Assembly (NCBI RefSeq): GCF_024347415.1
Contig: NZ_AP025478.1
Span: forward strand, 124,001-188,000
Origin: Vibrio crassostreae
Lineage (GTDB): Bacteria; Pseudomonadota; Gammaproteobacteria; Enterobacterales; Vibrionaceae
DNA length: 64,000 bases
Direction: 5' to 3'
The notes beneath the pieces are model-generated. The model had not been told where the DNA came from. It did no database searches and saw nothing but the letters and a program-made list of their open reading frames with translations. Both the position numbers and the translations under genes were made by a program. Below, piece by piece: positions 23,901 through 32,936 of this stretch. Numbering within the stretch: the first letter of the stretch is position 1; each line of letters begins with the position of its first letter.

Positions 23901-26766
23901 TCAGTTCTGTTTCAACCTGCTCTTTGGTAATAGAGCCACCGGCTTCTTCAAAGGCGTAACGCACCGCTTCCACCACTAACGCTTTTTGGCTAAACGCCGC
24001 TTCTCGCTCTGAGAGGTGGTTCAGGGCAAAACTGACCGCTTTTTCGATGAGTGGGGCGTTTTGCGCTTTGGCTAGTGCTGACAGTGCCTGACTGACATCG
24101 TGCTTTAGCCAATCTTGGGTGGCGTCATTTAGGTAGCGGTCGTTGACGTTTTGCGTCTGTAATACACGCTCAATGGCTGACGGGGAGACTTGCTCTTTCT
24201 CAAGTACGCTTTGGGCTTTGTCCGGTTTGTCGGTGAAGATATCAAGGCGCTCTGTTTTTTCGGTCAGGTCGTTTATCAGGGGCTTAGATAAAGTAAATGC
24301 TTTACCTGACAGCAAGGTATGGGCTTTTTGCTCAATATGGTGGGCGCCGTGAACATAGTCGTATTGCAGCGGCGCGTCTTTTAAGCTCTCTAAGTTGACG
24401 CGCTGCGTTTGACCTTGGCTCTCAAGCGTGAGGCTCTCTTTGTCAGTGTGCGTGACAAGGTAACTTCGATTGGCGTCCAAACCGGCAGGGAAGTGTTTGC
24501 CTAACGTACGAAGACGTTCGCCTTGGGCGATGTTGAGGCTTTGCGGTTTGCTGATTTGCATCTTCATGCGCTTAAAGGTGCGACTGGACGGGTCAAAGGT
24601 GTGTGACTGTCCATCGCGTTTGCTGAGTGCGGTCATGGTGTTGCTCTCTTTATCGATGCTGGCGATGACAAAGCTCTGAGGTTTGTTTTTCTCCCAGTGG
24701 GTGAGTGTCATGCCTGGTTTGTAGTGTTGAACGAGGGGTTGTTGCGCTTTGGAGAGGTGGTGAGGGGTTTGAGTGAATAGGGTGGTTTCGTGTCTGGCGA
24801 GGGCGCCGGTATTTTTGAGCCTGTCCCGAATGGCTTCGGTTAACCGCCGCTGCTCGACGCCGGAGGTGGCAATCACTTGCGTGTTGGCTTTATCAGGGAG
24901 GTCGGCGTACACCCGCGCTATCCTATCAGTGTCATTGTCATGCAGTTTCACGTTGGTATGGCTGGCTCGCTTGCCGACCCAAGAATGACTCTCCACATTG
25001 CCTTTTTGATACAGCGAGATAGCGTTATTGGCTTTAAATCCCTGACGGCTTGATACGCGGTTAAGCATCACCACTTTACTGCTCGATTGTTTGGCTTTAT
25101 CGGTGAGGGCTAACAACTCATTGGCGCTCATCTTATTGGCGTCATCGATGAGCAAGACGTCTTTATTGGTCAGCGGCGTATCGCTTTGCAATAAGCTGTG
25201 GGTAGTGTGGCGCTGCTCTGGTGAAAAGAGCTGACCGACCCAGGCGCTGAGTGTTTGACTCTTGCGCTGTACGCTCTCCATGCCCTCTGTCTTGGCTTTC
25301 ACGCTTTGGGAGACCAGCTGGATGCGCTTACCGCTGTGATTGCCCACATTGAGTAGCTGCTGCGCAATACCCTGTGATGAGCCGTGTACATGGACCACAT
25401 GGAACTGTTTGGTGGAGTGGTACAGGTCAGTCAAGATACGCTGCTGGTTTTCAGGGATAGCAAGCTTGTTGAGCGTGCTGGATTCAACGTGGGTGCGCAT
25501 GTGATGCGCCCGACCTTGGGTGCTGTCGATAAGCGCTTTCTCGTTATCAATTAAGCCTTTGGTGGTGTATTGCCCTTTCTCTCCTAAAGGTATGAGTGTG
25601 CCATTTTTAATCCATTCATCGGCGATGGTTTTTACTTCAATGGCATTGGCTTGAATACCCCCTTTGGTAAAGTCAGAAACGGCCAATTCAACGACTTTTT
25701 CCAAGCGAAGGGCTGTATTATTTTGTTCAAGATGAGAAACAGCTCGTGCCAGGGCTTCTTGAGCGATTAAGGCTGGCTGAAATTCTTGTTTAGTGAATTG
25801 TTGTGCATTCTTTACCAACTCTTCGGGCTTGTACCCCATATCTTTAATTTGTTGCTGCCACTTTGTGGTGAGCTCACCGGTGCTCAGGTAAGTTTTACTT
25901 TTGCGTGTATCAAGTGCTGCCATATCCCTTGCTGCTTGTGTGTCTCCAAAGTTTAAGGCTTGTTGGTTGATTTGCTGCGTTCGAGTGGAAGAGTTTTCGA
26001 TGAGAGGTTGCGGTACACCAGAGATGTCTATCTGTCCATTGCCTAGCCCATGAGTTTGATATCCAATGCCTTCAACGTCATGCGCTATTTTGCTGTGAAA
26101 TAACGCCGTGTAATATTTTTGGAAGTTATAGATGCGCTCGCCAGTCCCGTTAATCATGCCCCCTTTTTGCTTAATGGTTGAAGCGAGTGAGCGAAGTTGT
26201 CCATCCTGATCTCGTGTCATATTTGGCGCTAACAAGTGGTAATGAAGCTGCATGTCGTTTTCACGGCTGGTCTTATGGCCAATAGCTGCGAAAATCATGT
26301 TACCTGTATTGATGTATTCACGTTCCCCTTCTTTATTGGTTGACGTGACTTGTGCGGTGTCTTTTTCAATTTCATTGGCGACAAACTTAACTGCGTCTTT
26401 GAGAATGCCAAGTAATCGTGTATCCCCACCGCCTAACGCTAGAATGGAGAAGCCTTTAGATACGGACAAAGTCAGATCTAAACCGCATTTATGGTTATCT
26501 CGTTTCCCTTTAATGGTTTCACCACCAAGGTTGCCAGAAAGCACCGATTCTAGGGTGGCTTGCTCTACGGGTTTACCCGCCAGTCCCGCTTCGATGGCTA
26601 ATTTTCCATGCCAGAAGGTGTTTTCTCCCTGGTCTTTTTCCTTGAGGTAATAGTTATCGTCCGCGTCTTTTTCTAAAGAGACGTCAGGTAGGTCTTTGGG
26701 GTTTTCTTCGCTGAGGTAATATTTGGCAGCGCCAGAAGCGGATTTCAGTGGGCTAATAGAAAGCAT
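20995..26766 (-). CDS. traI: TraI-type MOBF relaxase/helicase (1923 aa)
   Basis: It nicks oriT and unwinds the transferred strand. Start at ATG 26766 (AAGGAAAA upstream). The relaxase domain has Tyr16-Tyr17 (GAAKYYLSE), Tyr39-Tyr40 (DDNYY), GLDLTLSVSKGFS, and the metal triad His164, His175 and His177 (LHYHLLAPN). A first, degenerate helicase-like region follows (VVHVHGSSQGIAQQLL). The active RecD-like helicase has GLAGTGKST (Lys1043), FFLDESSMVS and YAYSRTADMAQGSTYQHV. The C-terminal about 400 residues (FDYNKFREHINTQLPKY, GEHRGYFKDYTTGEKGAL, IIIVLNHGNHDLN) look like a primase/toprim-associated module, unlike F TraI. It is the last gene of the traD-traI unit. Confidence 0.95.
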   Translation of the reverse strand: MLSISPLKSASGAAKYYLSEENPKDLPDVSLEKDADDNYYLKEKDQGENTFWHGKLAIEAGLAGKPVEQATLESVLSGNLGGETIKGKRDNHKCGLDLTLSVSKGFSILALGGGDTRLLGILKDAVKFVANEIEKDTAQVTSTNKEGEREYINTGNMIFAAIGHKTSRENDMQLHYHLLAPNMTRDQDGQLRSLASTIKQKGGMINGTGERIYNFQKYYTALFHSKIAHDVEGIGYQTHGLGNGQIDISGVPQPLIENSSTRTQQINQQALNFGDTQAARDMAALDTRKSKTYLSTGELTTKWQQQIKDMGYKPEELVKNAQQFTKQEFQPALIAQEALARAVSHLEQNNTALRLEKVVELAVSDFTKGGIQANAIEVKTIADEWIKNGTLIPLGEKGQYTTKGLIDNEKALIDSTQGRAHHMRTHVESSTLNKLAIPENQQRILTDLYHSTKQFHVVHVHGSSQGIAQQLLNVGNHSGKRIQLVSQSVKAKTEGMESVQRKSQTLSAWVGQLFSPEQRHTTHSLLQSDTPLTNKDVLLIDDANKMSANELLALTDKAKQSSSKVVMLNRVSSRQGFKANNAISLYQKGNVESHSWVGKRASHTNVKLHDNDTDRIARVYADLPDKANTQVIATSGVEQRRLTEAIRDRLKNTGALARHETTLFTQTPHHLSKAQQPLVQHYKPGMTLTHWEKNKPQSFVIASIDKESNTMTALSKRDGQSHTFDPSSRTFKRMKMQISKPQSLNIAQGERLRTLGKHFPAGLDANRSYLVTHTDKESLTLESQGQTQRVNLESLKDAPLQYDYVHGAHHIEQKAHTLLSGKAFTLSKPLINDLTEKTERLDIFTDKPDKAQSVLEKEQVSPSAIERVLQTQNVNDRYLNDATQDWLKHDVSQALSALAKAQNAPLIEKAVSFALNHLSEREAAFSQKALVVEAVRYAFEEAGGSITKEQVETELTKRSDTLSAEYSDGTRWTTHAALETEKRILQNIDDGKDQHQPFATPKQVQDFLNTKPRLTQGQKDAITLISTTKDSFVAIQGLAGTGKSTMLESNTELIQLVKEASQQPEQSVIGLAPTHAAVAELESKGVKAQTLDSLLSDIRQGNREASDYQHTLFFLDESSMVSNKQADEFTKLVNDSQSKTVKLGDKEQLLSLSAGKPFELAISQGRIDTAYMTDIIRQQNDTLLNAAQNIIDKQPQSALDKLQQQAPDTQGNRQHVISTLDEHRKDRHKAQLEATEKLPYMIAKDYLERTPETRENTLLILYTNKERDQTTEYIRVGLMKKSELGKENVIATRLRSIGATGEELTTMMPYQKGLILSTRPGEYATITHVDSEHGVVTLQDASTGKTRPFLPRNRDHTFTTLFSVSEKPLSTGDKIITRFTDKERGIKANVEYRITQATTDSIVAQSKTGQTLNLHPNALKDGHWDYAYSRTADMAQGSTYQHVISAIQSKGALTNLRRAGIDVTRASQHIRLYTDNTKQLVKSWLSKDSHKASAIETLNQIPPKDTTYFNRNALPHEDVRFQNKSGDFDYNKFREHINTQLPKYTESLAVQLLGQPNQSKSDRDYLTFGIGKSAIKVTLTGEHRGYFKDYTTGEKGALINLIMSHKEMNYKAAMNEAHKMLNEPDKYQLEENSKHEKLLSTTPRHIAQFEERAKDYINQSLPMDNTLAQTYLNKLGVNNIENNHVKFHPAVYSSEDRSLHPAMLTNIHNKQGETKAIEVTYLDTQGNKDSSLDINPRTLGTKSKQLTQFHQGEDLNTTIISTSIENSFLIRDQTQGQIDIINVNHKNDIQNISTDELRQNIIIVLNHGNHDLNPNNIEKIVENFNGRDIQFMSDDNLKEDIKSCLDKLEQDNSAHNIELSEPLISHQESELDTLNYNEKKETDSQSLDHFEPKEYSPQKEMEFNQSEKESHWEDREIDRELER

Positions 26767-26859
26767 GAGTATTTTCCTTATGCAACGCAAATTGCCGCTA
26801 GCAGCAAAACTGAGCGGTGAGTGGAGGTTAAGGGGGAAGTGGAATTAAAAGAGGTGTGG

Positions 26860-28383
26860 TTACAAAATGATCCCAACACAAGCAAAGGAATTGCTAGCGG
26901 TTAACGTTCGTTCTTCGTGAATGATGACGCCATTTTCATCAATGTGAATGGATGTAATGCCCGCTTTAAATCGGTCTAACGCTACAATTTCTTCATTGGT
27001 TAAATGTTTGCCATGAGTTAGGCATTCCAGGCGGTTAAAGCTATATTCATCGGCGGTCATCGCTAGTTTCGAAGAATCAGAATGCTTCATGCACTCATTG
27101 CCATACAGCCAATCTTGAGCACACTCTATATTTGGCTCTAACTGGTAAGTCATATGGTGGGTGACGCTTGCAAAAGAATGGGACTGGCTTGTCCATTTGT
27201 AGCTTACTTGAAAACAATCAACCTCATCGGGAATGACGGCATACCAACCTCGACTTTTCGGCGAGGTCTCTAAATGCACAGACACGTAGCGTTTGTTTGG
27301 CCAAAAGCGCTTTGTTTTTAGATTGCCGTTTGGTTTCGCCCAGTCGGGGCCTATAAACTCAAAATGAATGTCTGTTACCTTGTTGCTGGTCAGCTCAGGT
27401 GTCAGAAATATTCTAGGCGTAAATTGAAGGTATCGCTCCTTGGGGTATTGAGGCAAATGGATGTCGAGTTGGTGTTTAATGGCCGATTGGATCTCTGAGT
27501 GTGCTTGAGTGTAGCATTCTGACCATTCAAGACTTTTTGCTGCCTCAATGGGTGACATGCCCCGGGCATATAAATCGATATAGGGTGTCCAATCTATCTT
27601 GATGTATCGGTATGGGATTTTTTTGAGATGCGCTGCAAATGCCTTAAACCATTCTTTCCATTGGTCGTCATATTCGTTGGTCATTTTTCCGTTGAGATAA
27701 TTAAGACCTTTGCGAGTAAAAGTTACGCACCTTTGATCATCGTTGAGTTCTAGGTAATTTTCTGAAATCAGTTGCTCTAATATGTCTCTGATTAGCATGC
27801 CAGAGTGTGGGTAAACATCCAAAGCGCGCTCTTTTGCTTGAGACTTGCTCAAGCTCATTCGCTTTTCTTTCATGTGCGCTAGATACTGAGTGTTGATAGG
27901 GTCTACTTGGTAATTTTTTGTTCTTGGCCACAGCCAATCTAAAAGGTCGCGGGCATAGGCCGTATTCGGTCCTAATTCTAACGTATAGGACGTTGGCGCT
28001 TTGGGTAGTGGTGGAAGCTCTTCTTTATTGCCATTCATGGCGTTTAACTCTTCGGTAGTTAAGTTTCTTAGTATGACATGGGTAAAGCCTTCAATATTGT
28101 CGATGTGCTCCCCCAAGCTGACTCTGACACTTTGGATGAAAGGAATGATGGATGCTTGGTTAAATAGAATGTTGTGGGTTGGCTCGTGGTGCGTGACTGC
28201 TTGCGCTTTTAAGTCGTCCCAGTCACCATAACCTACCGCTTGAGCGCAAATCGATAACCATGTGTTTTTTTCGGGGGCGTTGCCCTGAATGATTTCAGCG
28301 AAGGTAAGTTGATCGAATATAGTGTGTAATTGTTTCTTTAATATCGGTAGATGGTCAGAATTAAAGAGGGTCTTATTTGGCAT
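26860..28383 (-). CDS. unknown 507-residue protein between traD and traI
   Basis: Start at ATG 28383 (AAGGAT upstream); an earlier in-frame Met lies beyond a terminator. The N-terminal segment (LPILKKQLHTIFDQLTFAEIIQGNAPEKNTWLSICAQAVGYGDWDDLKAQA) resembles a short helical domain seen in other plasmid proteins. The middle has basic helices, the C-terminal half is strand-rich, and it ends ASNSFACVGIIL. No signal peptide or membrane helix. I do not recognise a family. The position suggests a transfer-linked function. Confidence 0.7.
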   Translation of the reverse strand: MPNKTLFNSDHLPILKKQLHTIFDQLTFAEIIQGNAPEKNTWLSICAQAVGYGDWDDLKAQAVTHHEPTHNILFNQASIIPFIQSVRVSLGEHIDNIEGFTHVILRNLTTEELNAMNGNKEELPPLPKAPTSYTLELGPNTAYARDLLDWLWPRTKNYQVDPINTQYLAHMKEKRMSLSKSQAKERALDVYPHSGMLIRDILEQLISENYLELNDDQRCVTFTRKGLNYLNGKMTNEYDDQWKEWFKAFAAHLKKIPYRYIKIDWTPYIDLYARGMSPIEAAKSLEWSECYTQAHSEIQSAIKHQLDIHLPQYPKERYLQFTPRIFLTPELTSNKVTDIHFEFIGPDWAKPNGNLKTKRFWPNKRYVSVHLETSPKSRGWYAVIPDEVDCFQVSYKWTSQSHSFASVTHHMTYQLEPNIECAQDWLYGNECMKHSDSSKLAMTADEYSFNRLECLTHGKHLTNEEIVALDRFKAGITSIHIDENGVIIHEERTLTASNSFACVGIIL

Positions 28384-28411
28384 GGTTAATCCTTGATGAA
28401 TGAACGTAAAA

Positions 28412-28433
28412 AAGCCTTGCAATGGCAAGGCTT
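28412..28433 (-). terminator. leftward intrinsic terminator
   Basis: AAGCCTTGC and GCAAGGCTT form a 9-bp stem with a 4-base loop. In the leftward direction a run of six T residues follows. It separates traD and the small membrane ORF from the gene at 28383. Confidence 0.75.
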
Positions 28434-28588
28434 GGAATAGTGGTTGAGTGATTATTCGAGATGATGAGGCTCTAGGGTGCAGTCTCTATGGGGCGTTACG
28501 CTTTTCATCGATTTTCCTTTGAGGAATCTCATCAATGATAGGGCTTACGTGCGCTTATGGTGCACTATAACTAAATATCTAATCATGA

Positions 28589-28930
28589 CTAAGATTGAAT
28601 CAGTGCACTTTTTAACACTATGGGTGCTAAGTACATGAAAGTCAGGCCTATCGAATTCAATAAACCAAATAACGAGTACTCCATGCTGATGCTCAGGAGT
28701 AAAGCGAATCCTGCAGAGGTGAGTACAATGTAGTGAGGAGTGTTGGGGTGTTTTTTAACAAAAAAAACCACGAGGCGCTTCAAACTATACAGTGATAAAA
28801 AGCCAGTGGACGCGATGAAAAGTTGCGTCTACTGAAATTGACTCTCGGTGATCTGCATAAGACAAAGTGCAAAAAATAAGAGTGAGACGACCAAGGTCTC
28901 GAAGATTAATCTAGACAAACTCGGTAACAT
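28589..28930 (-). pseudogene. small membrane protein ORF with internal TAG
   Basis: ATG at 28930 opens a frame for 33 residues (MLPSLSRLIFETLVVSLLFF, then LCLMQITESQFQ) up to TAG at 28829-28831. The same frame continues without a further stop for 80 codons (TQLFIASTGFLSLYSLKRLVV, then AGFALLLSISM and GLTFMYLAPIVL) to 28589. Together this is a 113-codon, three-helix membrane protein. The stop could be a nonsense mutation. Alternatively two short peptides are made, the second from a TTG at 28783. It lies just downstream of traD. Confidence 0.5.
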
Positions 28931-29000
28931 AAAAATACCTAATACATTTGGTTTGCAATGACCTATTTTTGTCTTGTTTGGCTATCGACTATTTGATGCG

Positions 29001-31106
29001 CTATTCAACCATATCGCCCGCTTCCATCTCGATATCTTGAGATATCGCCGACTCTTCAAGCTCTTTTTGAGCGCGCTCTTGATGGTCATTGTCTGATTTG
29101 AGCTTTTCCGACTCCTTGCTGGCTAACGCTTTGACTGTCTCACTTCGTTGTGCTTGTTGGATTTGGTCGGTTTCCAGCTTCATCTCTTCCGGCGTTTCAA
29201 ATTGCTTGGCTTGGATTTCTGTGAGTGCGTTACGCTCTTCTTCGTTGAGGAGCATACCTGGGGCGACACACTCAAAGTAAATCGCTTTTTGATACGCCTT
29301 GGTCATGGCGGGCGATGGGGTGTAATGACGTTTAATAAAGGCCGGTGTCACATCTCGCATCTTATCAAAGTGCAAATCCAGTTGAGTGATAAAGCTGCTT
29401 CCTGGTACGCGAAGGTAACATTGCAAATCATCCATGGCTTGGATTTCACTGCTAGAGACAACCGGGCGGGTGACGGTTTGGTGACCAATCGATACCCCGT
29501 CACGCAACGCATTTGCACCGTAAGAAATGTGCTCTATTGACACGTCCACCTCTTGCTCACCTAAATCTTTTGACGAGATTTGCGCCATTTGCGCGGAGGG
29601 GGCACGAAAGTAAAAACGGGAGTTGAGTAAGTCAAAAATGACGTCCGCGGTGTTTTTGCCGTAGGTTTTCACGAGCTGAGCATAAGACTGGAGACCAATC
29701 ACATAACAGCCTCCAAACTTACGCACTTCGGCAATGATGGTGTCAAGCTCAGGCAGTTTATGCAGACTTGGCATTTCATCCATGATCACCCAGATACGGC
29801 GATCTTCATCGTCTTTGAGTCCCAAGATAGCGTTAGAAGCAATGGCAAGCCAAGTCGAAATCAAAGGACGCAGAGAGGCGTGTTGCTGCGCGTTACTGGA
29901 TAAGAACAAAAAGCCTTTTTGTTTATCGTCTTGCACCCAATCGGTGATAGAAAACGGTTTGCGTTTGGGCTTTCCTTTCGCGTCTTTGTCATCCAATCCA
30001 TCCAAAAATCGTAGGCTCTTGATGTAGGTGGCGAGCACCGACTTAATGGAGATGGCCGTCTTTTTGATGTCTTTCGAGACCAGGGATGCAGACTCTGTGC
30101 CTTGCAGGAAATTACCCAGGGTTTCAAGTTCAGACGTGAGTATCAGACTGAGCAGCCTTGCGGTCGAGCAGGGCTTGTCATCTTGGCTCATGCGATACGC
30201 CGCACTCGAAAAAATAGTCCGAGCGGAATCCACCCAGAACGGATCGCCTTCGCCATGTTGCGGGATAAGTGCGCTGGCTATATTTTCAAAGTCAGGGGCT
30301 TCTTTCGCATCACACCACACATCCCAATTGGCGCAGCGTTCATCGAAGGGATTGAGTAAGGTGTCTTGGGTAGGGTCAAATAACTTACTGGTAAAGGTGC
30401 AGCCTTTATCATAAATAATGGCTTTATCTCCACGTTTACGTATCCAGCGTAATAGTTTACGAAGCATGACGGATTTACCTGCCCCTGTGGTGCCGTCGAT
30501 GAGCATATGTTGAACTTCAAACTCATGTTTAAATAAGGCCTGCCCATCCACTTTGAAATCAGAAATCCGTCCGTTTCCTACGCCCTGTTTTTTGAGTTTC
30601 TTTGCCCGTTTTTTTAAATCGTTAGTGAGCACTTTGGGCTCTGCGTATTGAAAGCCTCGGACGTGAAAATCTTCACTTTGTTTTTCGCCTTGTCGTTTAA
30701 AGAAAGTCATGGCGAGCATTAAGATGGTGAAAGCAATACCGATGCCAATCAAAAAGTTGATTTGTATTTGGCGTATCACGTTATCGTAGAGATTGATGAG
30801 TTGGGTGTTGTCCAGTTGGGAAGCGAGCGTGCCAATGTAGCGTTTCCCGCTCCAGAAGGTCGTGACTTCGCTGTTAAGATCGTGTCCAAGGCTGGCATAG
30901 ATATGATTGCGCCAATAGTAGAACACAGACCAAAAGGCGTTATCGGGCGCGCGTAGCCAGGTAAGAACGCCAGTGAGCGCTATCACCGACCAAATGGCGG
31001 CGTAGACTAAGGTATTGTTGACTTGAAAGAACATCCGAATGGAGTGAAAAGTAATTTGTCCGCCACGGGTAAAGTGGTTGCCGGACGCGCGTTTAGGTCT
31101 AGGCAT
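29001..31106 (-). CDS. traD: TraD coupling protein (VirD4-type ATPase)
   Basis: 701 residues from the ATG at 31106 (AAGGAACC upstream). Two N-terminal membrane helices (about VYAAIWSVIALTGVL and FLIGIGIAFTILMLAMTF) are followed by the P-loop GTTGAGKSVML (Lys211) and the Walker B segment RRIWVIMDEMPSLHKLPEL. Then comes GLQSYAQLVKTYG and an acidic, Gln/Glu-rich tail. It recruits the TraI-DNA complex to the secretion channel at the inner membrane. It is the first gene of the unit that ends with traI, separated from the rest of the tra operon by cargo. Confidence 0.95.
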   Translation of the reverse strand: MPRPKRASGNHFTRGGQITFHSIRMFFQVNNTLVYAAIWSVIALTGVLTWLRAPDNAFWSVFYYWRNHIYASLGHDLNSEVTTFWSGKRYIGTLASQLDNTQLINLYDNVIRQIQINFLIGIGIAFTILMLAMTFFKRQGEKQSEDFHVRGFQYAEPKVLTNDLKKRAKKLKKQGVGNGRISDFKVDGQALFKHEFEVQHMLIDGTTGAGKSVMLRKLLRWIRKRGDKAIIYDKGCTFTSKLFDPTQDTLLNPFDERCANWDVWCDAKEAPDFENIASALIPQHGEGDPFWVDSARTIFSSAAYRMSQDDKPCSTARLLSLILTSELETLGNFLQGTESASLVSKDIKKTAISIKSVLATYIKSLRFLDGLDDKDAKGKPKRKPFSITDWVQDDKQKGFLFLSSNAQQHASLRPLISTWLAIASNAILGLKDDEDRRIWVIMDEMPSLHKLPELDTIIAEVRKFGGCYVIGLQSYAQLVKTYGKNTADVIFDLLNSRFYFRAPSAQMAQISSKDLGEQEVDVSIEHISYGANALRDGVSIGHQTVTRPVVSSSEIQAMDDLQCYLRVPGSSFITQLDLHFDKMRDVTPAFIKRHYTPSPAMTKAYQKAIYFECVAPGMLLNEEERNALTEIQAKQFETPEEMKLETDQIQQAQRSETVKALASKESEKLKSDNDHQERAQKELEESAISQDIEMEAGDMVE

Positions 31107-31239
31107 CGTGGTTCCTTGAGAGTGAAATGGAGTACTTTTTAGATAATTACCTGCGTATGCAGATAAGCTGGCCAACAATTGAACGGTTGTTGGCTAATGG
31201 TATTGCTGTGTAGAGCCCCGAGATGTTGGCAAAACTTGG

Positions 31240-31491
31240 GTGGTTTTATTTCCTTGCGCTGATAATCGTCACGGTCTCGAACGTGGTCAGTGTTGTGCTC
31301 GAAACCTTCAAAGCAATCCTGATTACTATTTTTCAGAAGAAAAGCGAAATTGCTCTCTGTGTAATAGAGATGGTGAGCTTTATGTTGAGGATGGGCATCA
31401 CCGGACAGTGATTGGTCGAGTGTTTTTGGAAACGAATGGCTTTGAGCCTATGATTAAAAATGTCCTCGTTGCTTATTGCGCTGGGCAGTGA
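31240..31491 (+). CDS. possible small Cys-rich protein
   Basis: A GTG-started frame of 83 residues: VLFPCADNRHGLERGQCCARN, NCSLCNRDGELYVEDGHH and ENGFEP-like C-terminal region. The Cys-x-x-Cys pair and His residues would suit a zinc site, and the composition is soluble and protein-like. An overlapping frame encodes a hydrophobic 62-residue peptide, so one of them is spurious. No ribosome site is clear. It could be a remnant. Confidence 0.3.
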   Translation: MVLFPCADNRHGLERGQCCARNLQSNPDYYFSEEKRNCSLCNRDGELYVEDGHHRTVIGRVFLETNGFEPMIKNVLVAYCAGQ

Positions 31492-31587
31492 TCCATCGTA
31501 TTCGTAATTTCCCTCGCCGGCTGATTTCAAGGCGATTTCATGGTAAATTTGTTAGAATGATAAAGTTCTTTATGACCTTCAACTTCA

Positions 31588-31860
31588 ATGAATGACCAAC
31601 TAACTCCAATCAACAAAGACCATTTAAAAAAACTTATCCGAGCAGAACTGGAACCGACATGGTTTGATAAGCAATCAGTTAGCCCTGATATGTCTTGGGT
31701 GACTCCTGCTGTGTTTGAAATATTGTTTACTGAGTTGATAACTCATACGCGCGGTAATCAGTCTAAGGCTGCTAGGGTTTTAGGGATTAACAGAGGTAAT
31801 TTCACCAAAAAGTTAAATCAGATCACAACTCGTGAATTTGGATCGGATGAGAGCTTATAA
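31588..31860 (+). CDS. Fis-like DNA-binding regulator
   Basis: 90 residues whose C-terminus (FTELITHTRGNQSKAARVLGINRGNFTKKL) is the Fis/NtrC-type helix-turn-helix, with the GNQSKAARVLGINRG core near the one in Fis. The N-terminal part is short and unlike Fis. It could bend DNA or regulate transfer. It is encoded opposite to traD at the edge of the cargo segment. The stretch 31861-32123 after it shows no gene. Confidence 0.75.
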   Translation: MNDQLTPINKDHLKKLIRAELEPTWFDKQSVSPDMSWVTPAVFEILFTELITHTRGNQSKAARVLGINRGNFTKKLNQITTREFGSDESL

Positions 31861-32123
31861 GTATGTATCAGCCTATTGGTACCCTGACGAGGGTGCATAG
31901 ATTAACCAACCCCCATTACCTCTCAAGAAATCAATGGCAGTTGCTCTAATTCTTGCTTCAAGAATCACTGGCGCTTTTTACTTCAATTTGAAAACAATTA
32001 TCGGCATTTTTAGGTGATTTCAAGCTATTTAGTACCAGGAGCATAAACTCAACCTACGAAGGTTTTAGACAGGTCACGTCCAAACTTTGTGGATAACTGC
32101 TTATAATTTGTTATAAAAACATA

Positions 32124-32762
32124 ATGTTAGGTTGGAATTTAACGAAGCAAGCAAAACGGAAGGCCAAATCAACCATGGAAAAGATAATTCACTACGATAT
32201 TCAAAAGGTTAAAGTTAGAAGCGATAAAGAAAGCACTCGACTGACCAGCCAATGGGATCAGGTTCTACAAATCTGTCGTGACAAACCACTCGGAGAGATC
32301 GCGAGAGCAAGATTAGCGTTTAACCTTGTCGATTACATCACAAGTGAAGATCTACCTTTTCGCTTATTCATCACCCGCGCACCACAAGCTATGGCCACCA
32401 TAGGCGAGGAAACACGAGTGTATAAAGAGCATCGAGTTATTAATGGTAAACAAAGCGGAATGATTTACGCTAAAAGCGAACAAATGTTACCAAGAGAAAT
32501 CCACTATACGAATGAGTTTGTGGCAACCCGCTACGTTGCTGGGACAAAAACACCACTCTCTGCCACCTCCCTCGTTGGTTGCCTCAAGGCTGGAGATGTC
32601 ATAACACCACTCGATGGCATCTTGTTTTTAGGCTGCAAACGAATAGCCAGTGATATAGCACGTCTTAAAAAAATCGAACCCACCATGAACATCGCAATGA
32701 AACGTATCGAAGTATCAGACAACTTCACAGACACAACAAGAAAGATGGCAAGTTACGAATGA
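32124..32762 (+). CDS. hypothetical protein (212 aa)
   Basis: The first Met is at 32124; Met at 32175 (MEKIIHYDIQKVKV) has AAGG upstream and may be the real start. The central region (TRAPQAMATIGEETRVYKEHRVINGKQSGMIYAKSEQMLP) and TSLVGCLKAGDVITPLDGILFLGCKR look like a mixed alpha/beta soluble domain. No family is assigned. No partner gene is nearby in the same direction. Confidence 0.55.
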   Translation: MLGWNLTKQAKRKAKSTMEKIIHYDIQKVKVRSDKESTRLTSQWDQVLQICRDKPLGEIARARLAFNLVDYITSEDLPFRLFITRAPQAMATIGEETRVYKEHRVINGKQSGMIYAKSEQMLPREIHYTNEFVATRYVAGTKTPLSATSLVGCLKAGDVITPLDGILFLGCKRIASDIARLKKIEPTMNIAMKRIEVSDNFTDTTRKMASYE

Positions 32763-32936
32763 ATAACGAGGCGTAAACGATTGCCGTATGCATTAACATG
32801 ACAGATATAACTGAAACTAATCTTTGGACAAAACCTTGTTACGAACTTTATATTACAGATTAACTCGAATAACCTCAGCCACTGTAAAACCCTCAAATCA
32901 TCTACAAAGTCATGGCGAATTTGATTCATCCTACAC

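Noticed and set aside
21000..31000. Many open frames of 60-130 codons on the plus strand across traI and traD
   Set aside because: They lie wholly inside strong minus-strand genes, have low-complexity Ser/Arg/Cys-rich products and lack ribosome sites.
31223..31411. 62-codon hydrophobic ORF
   Set aside because: Overlaps the more protein-like Cys-rich frame and has no start context.
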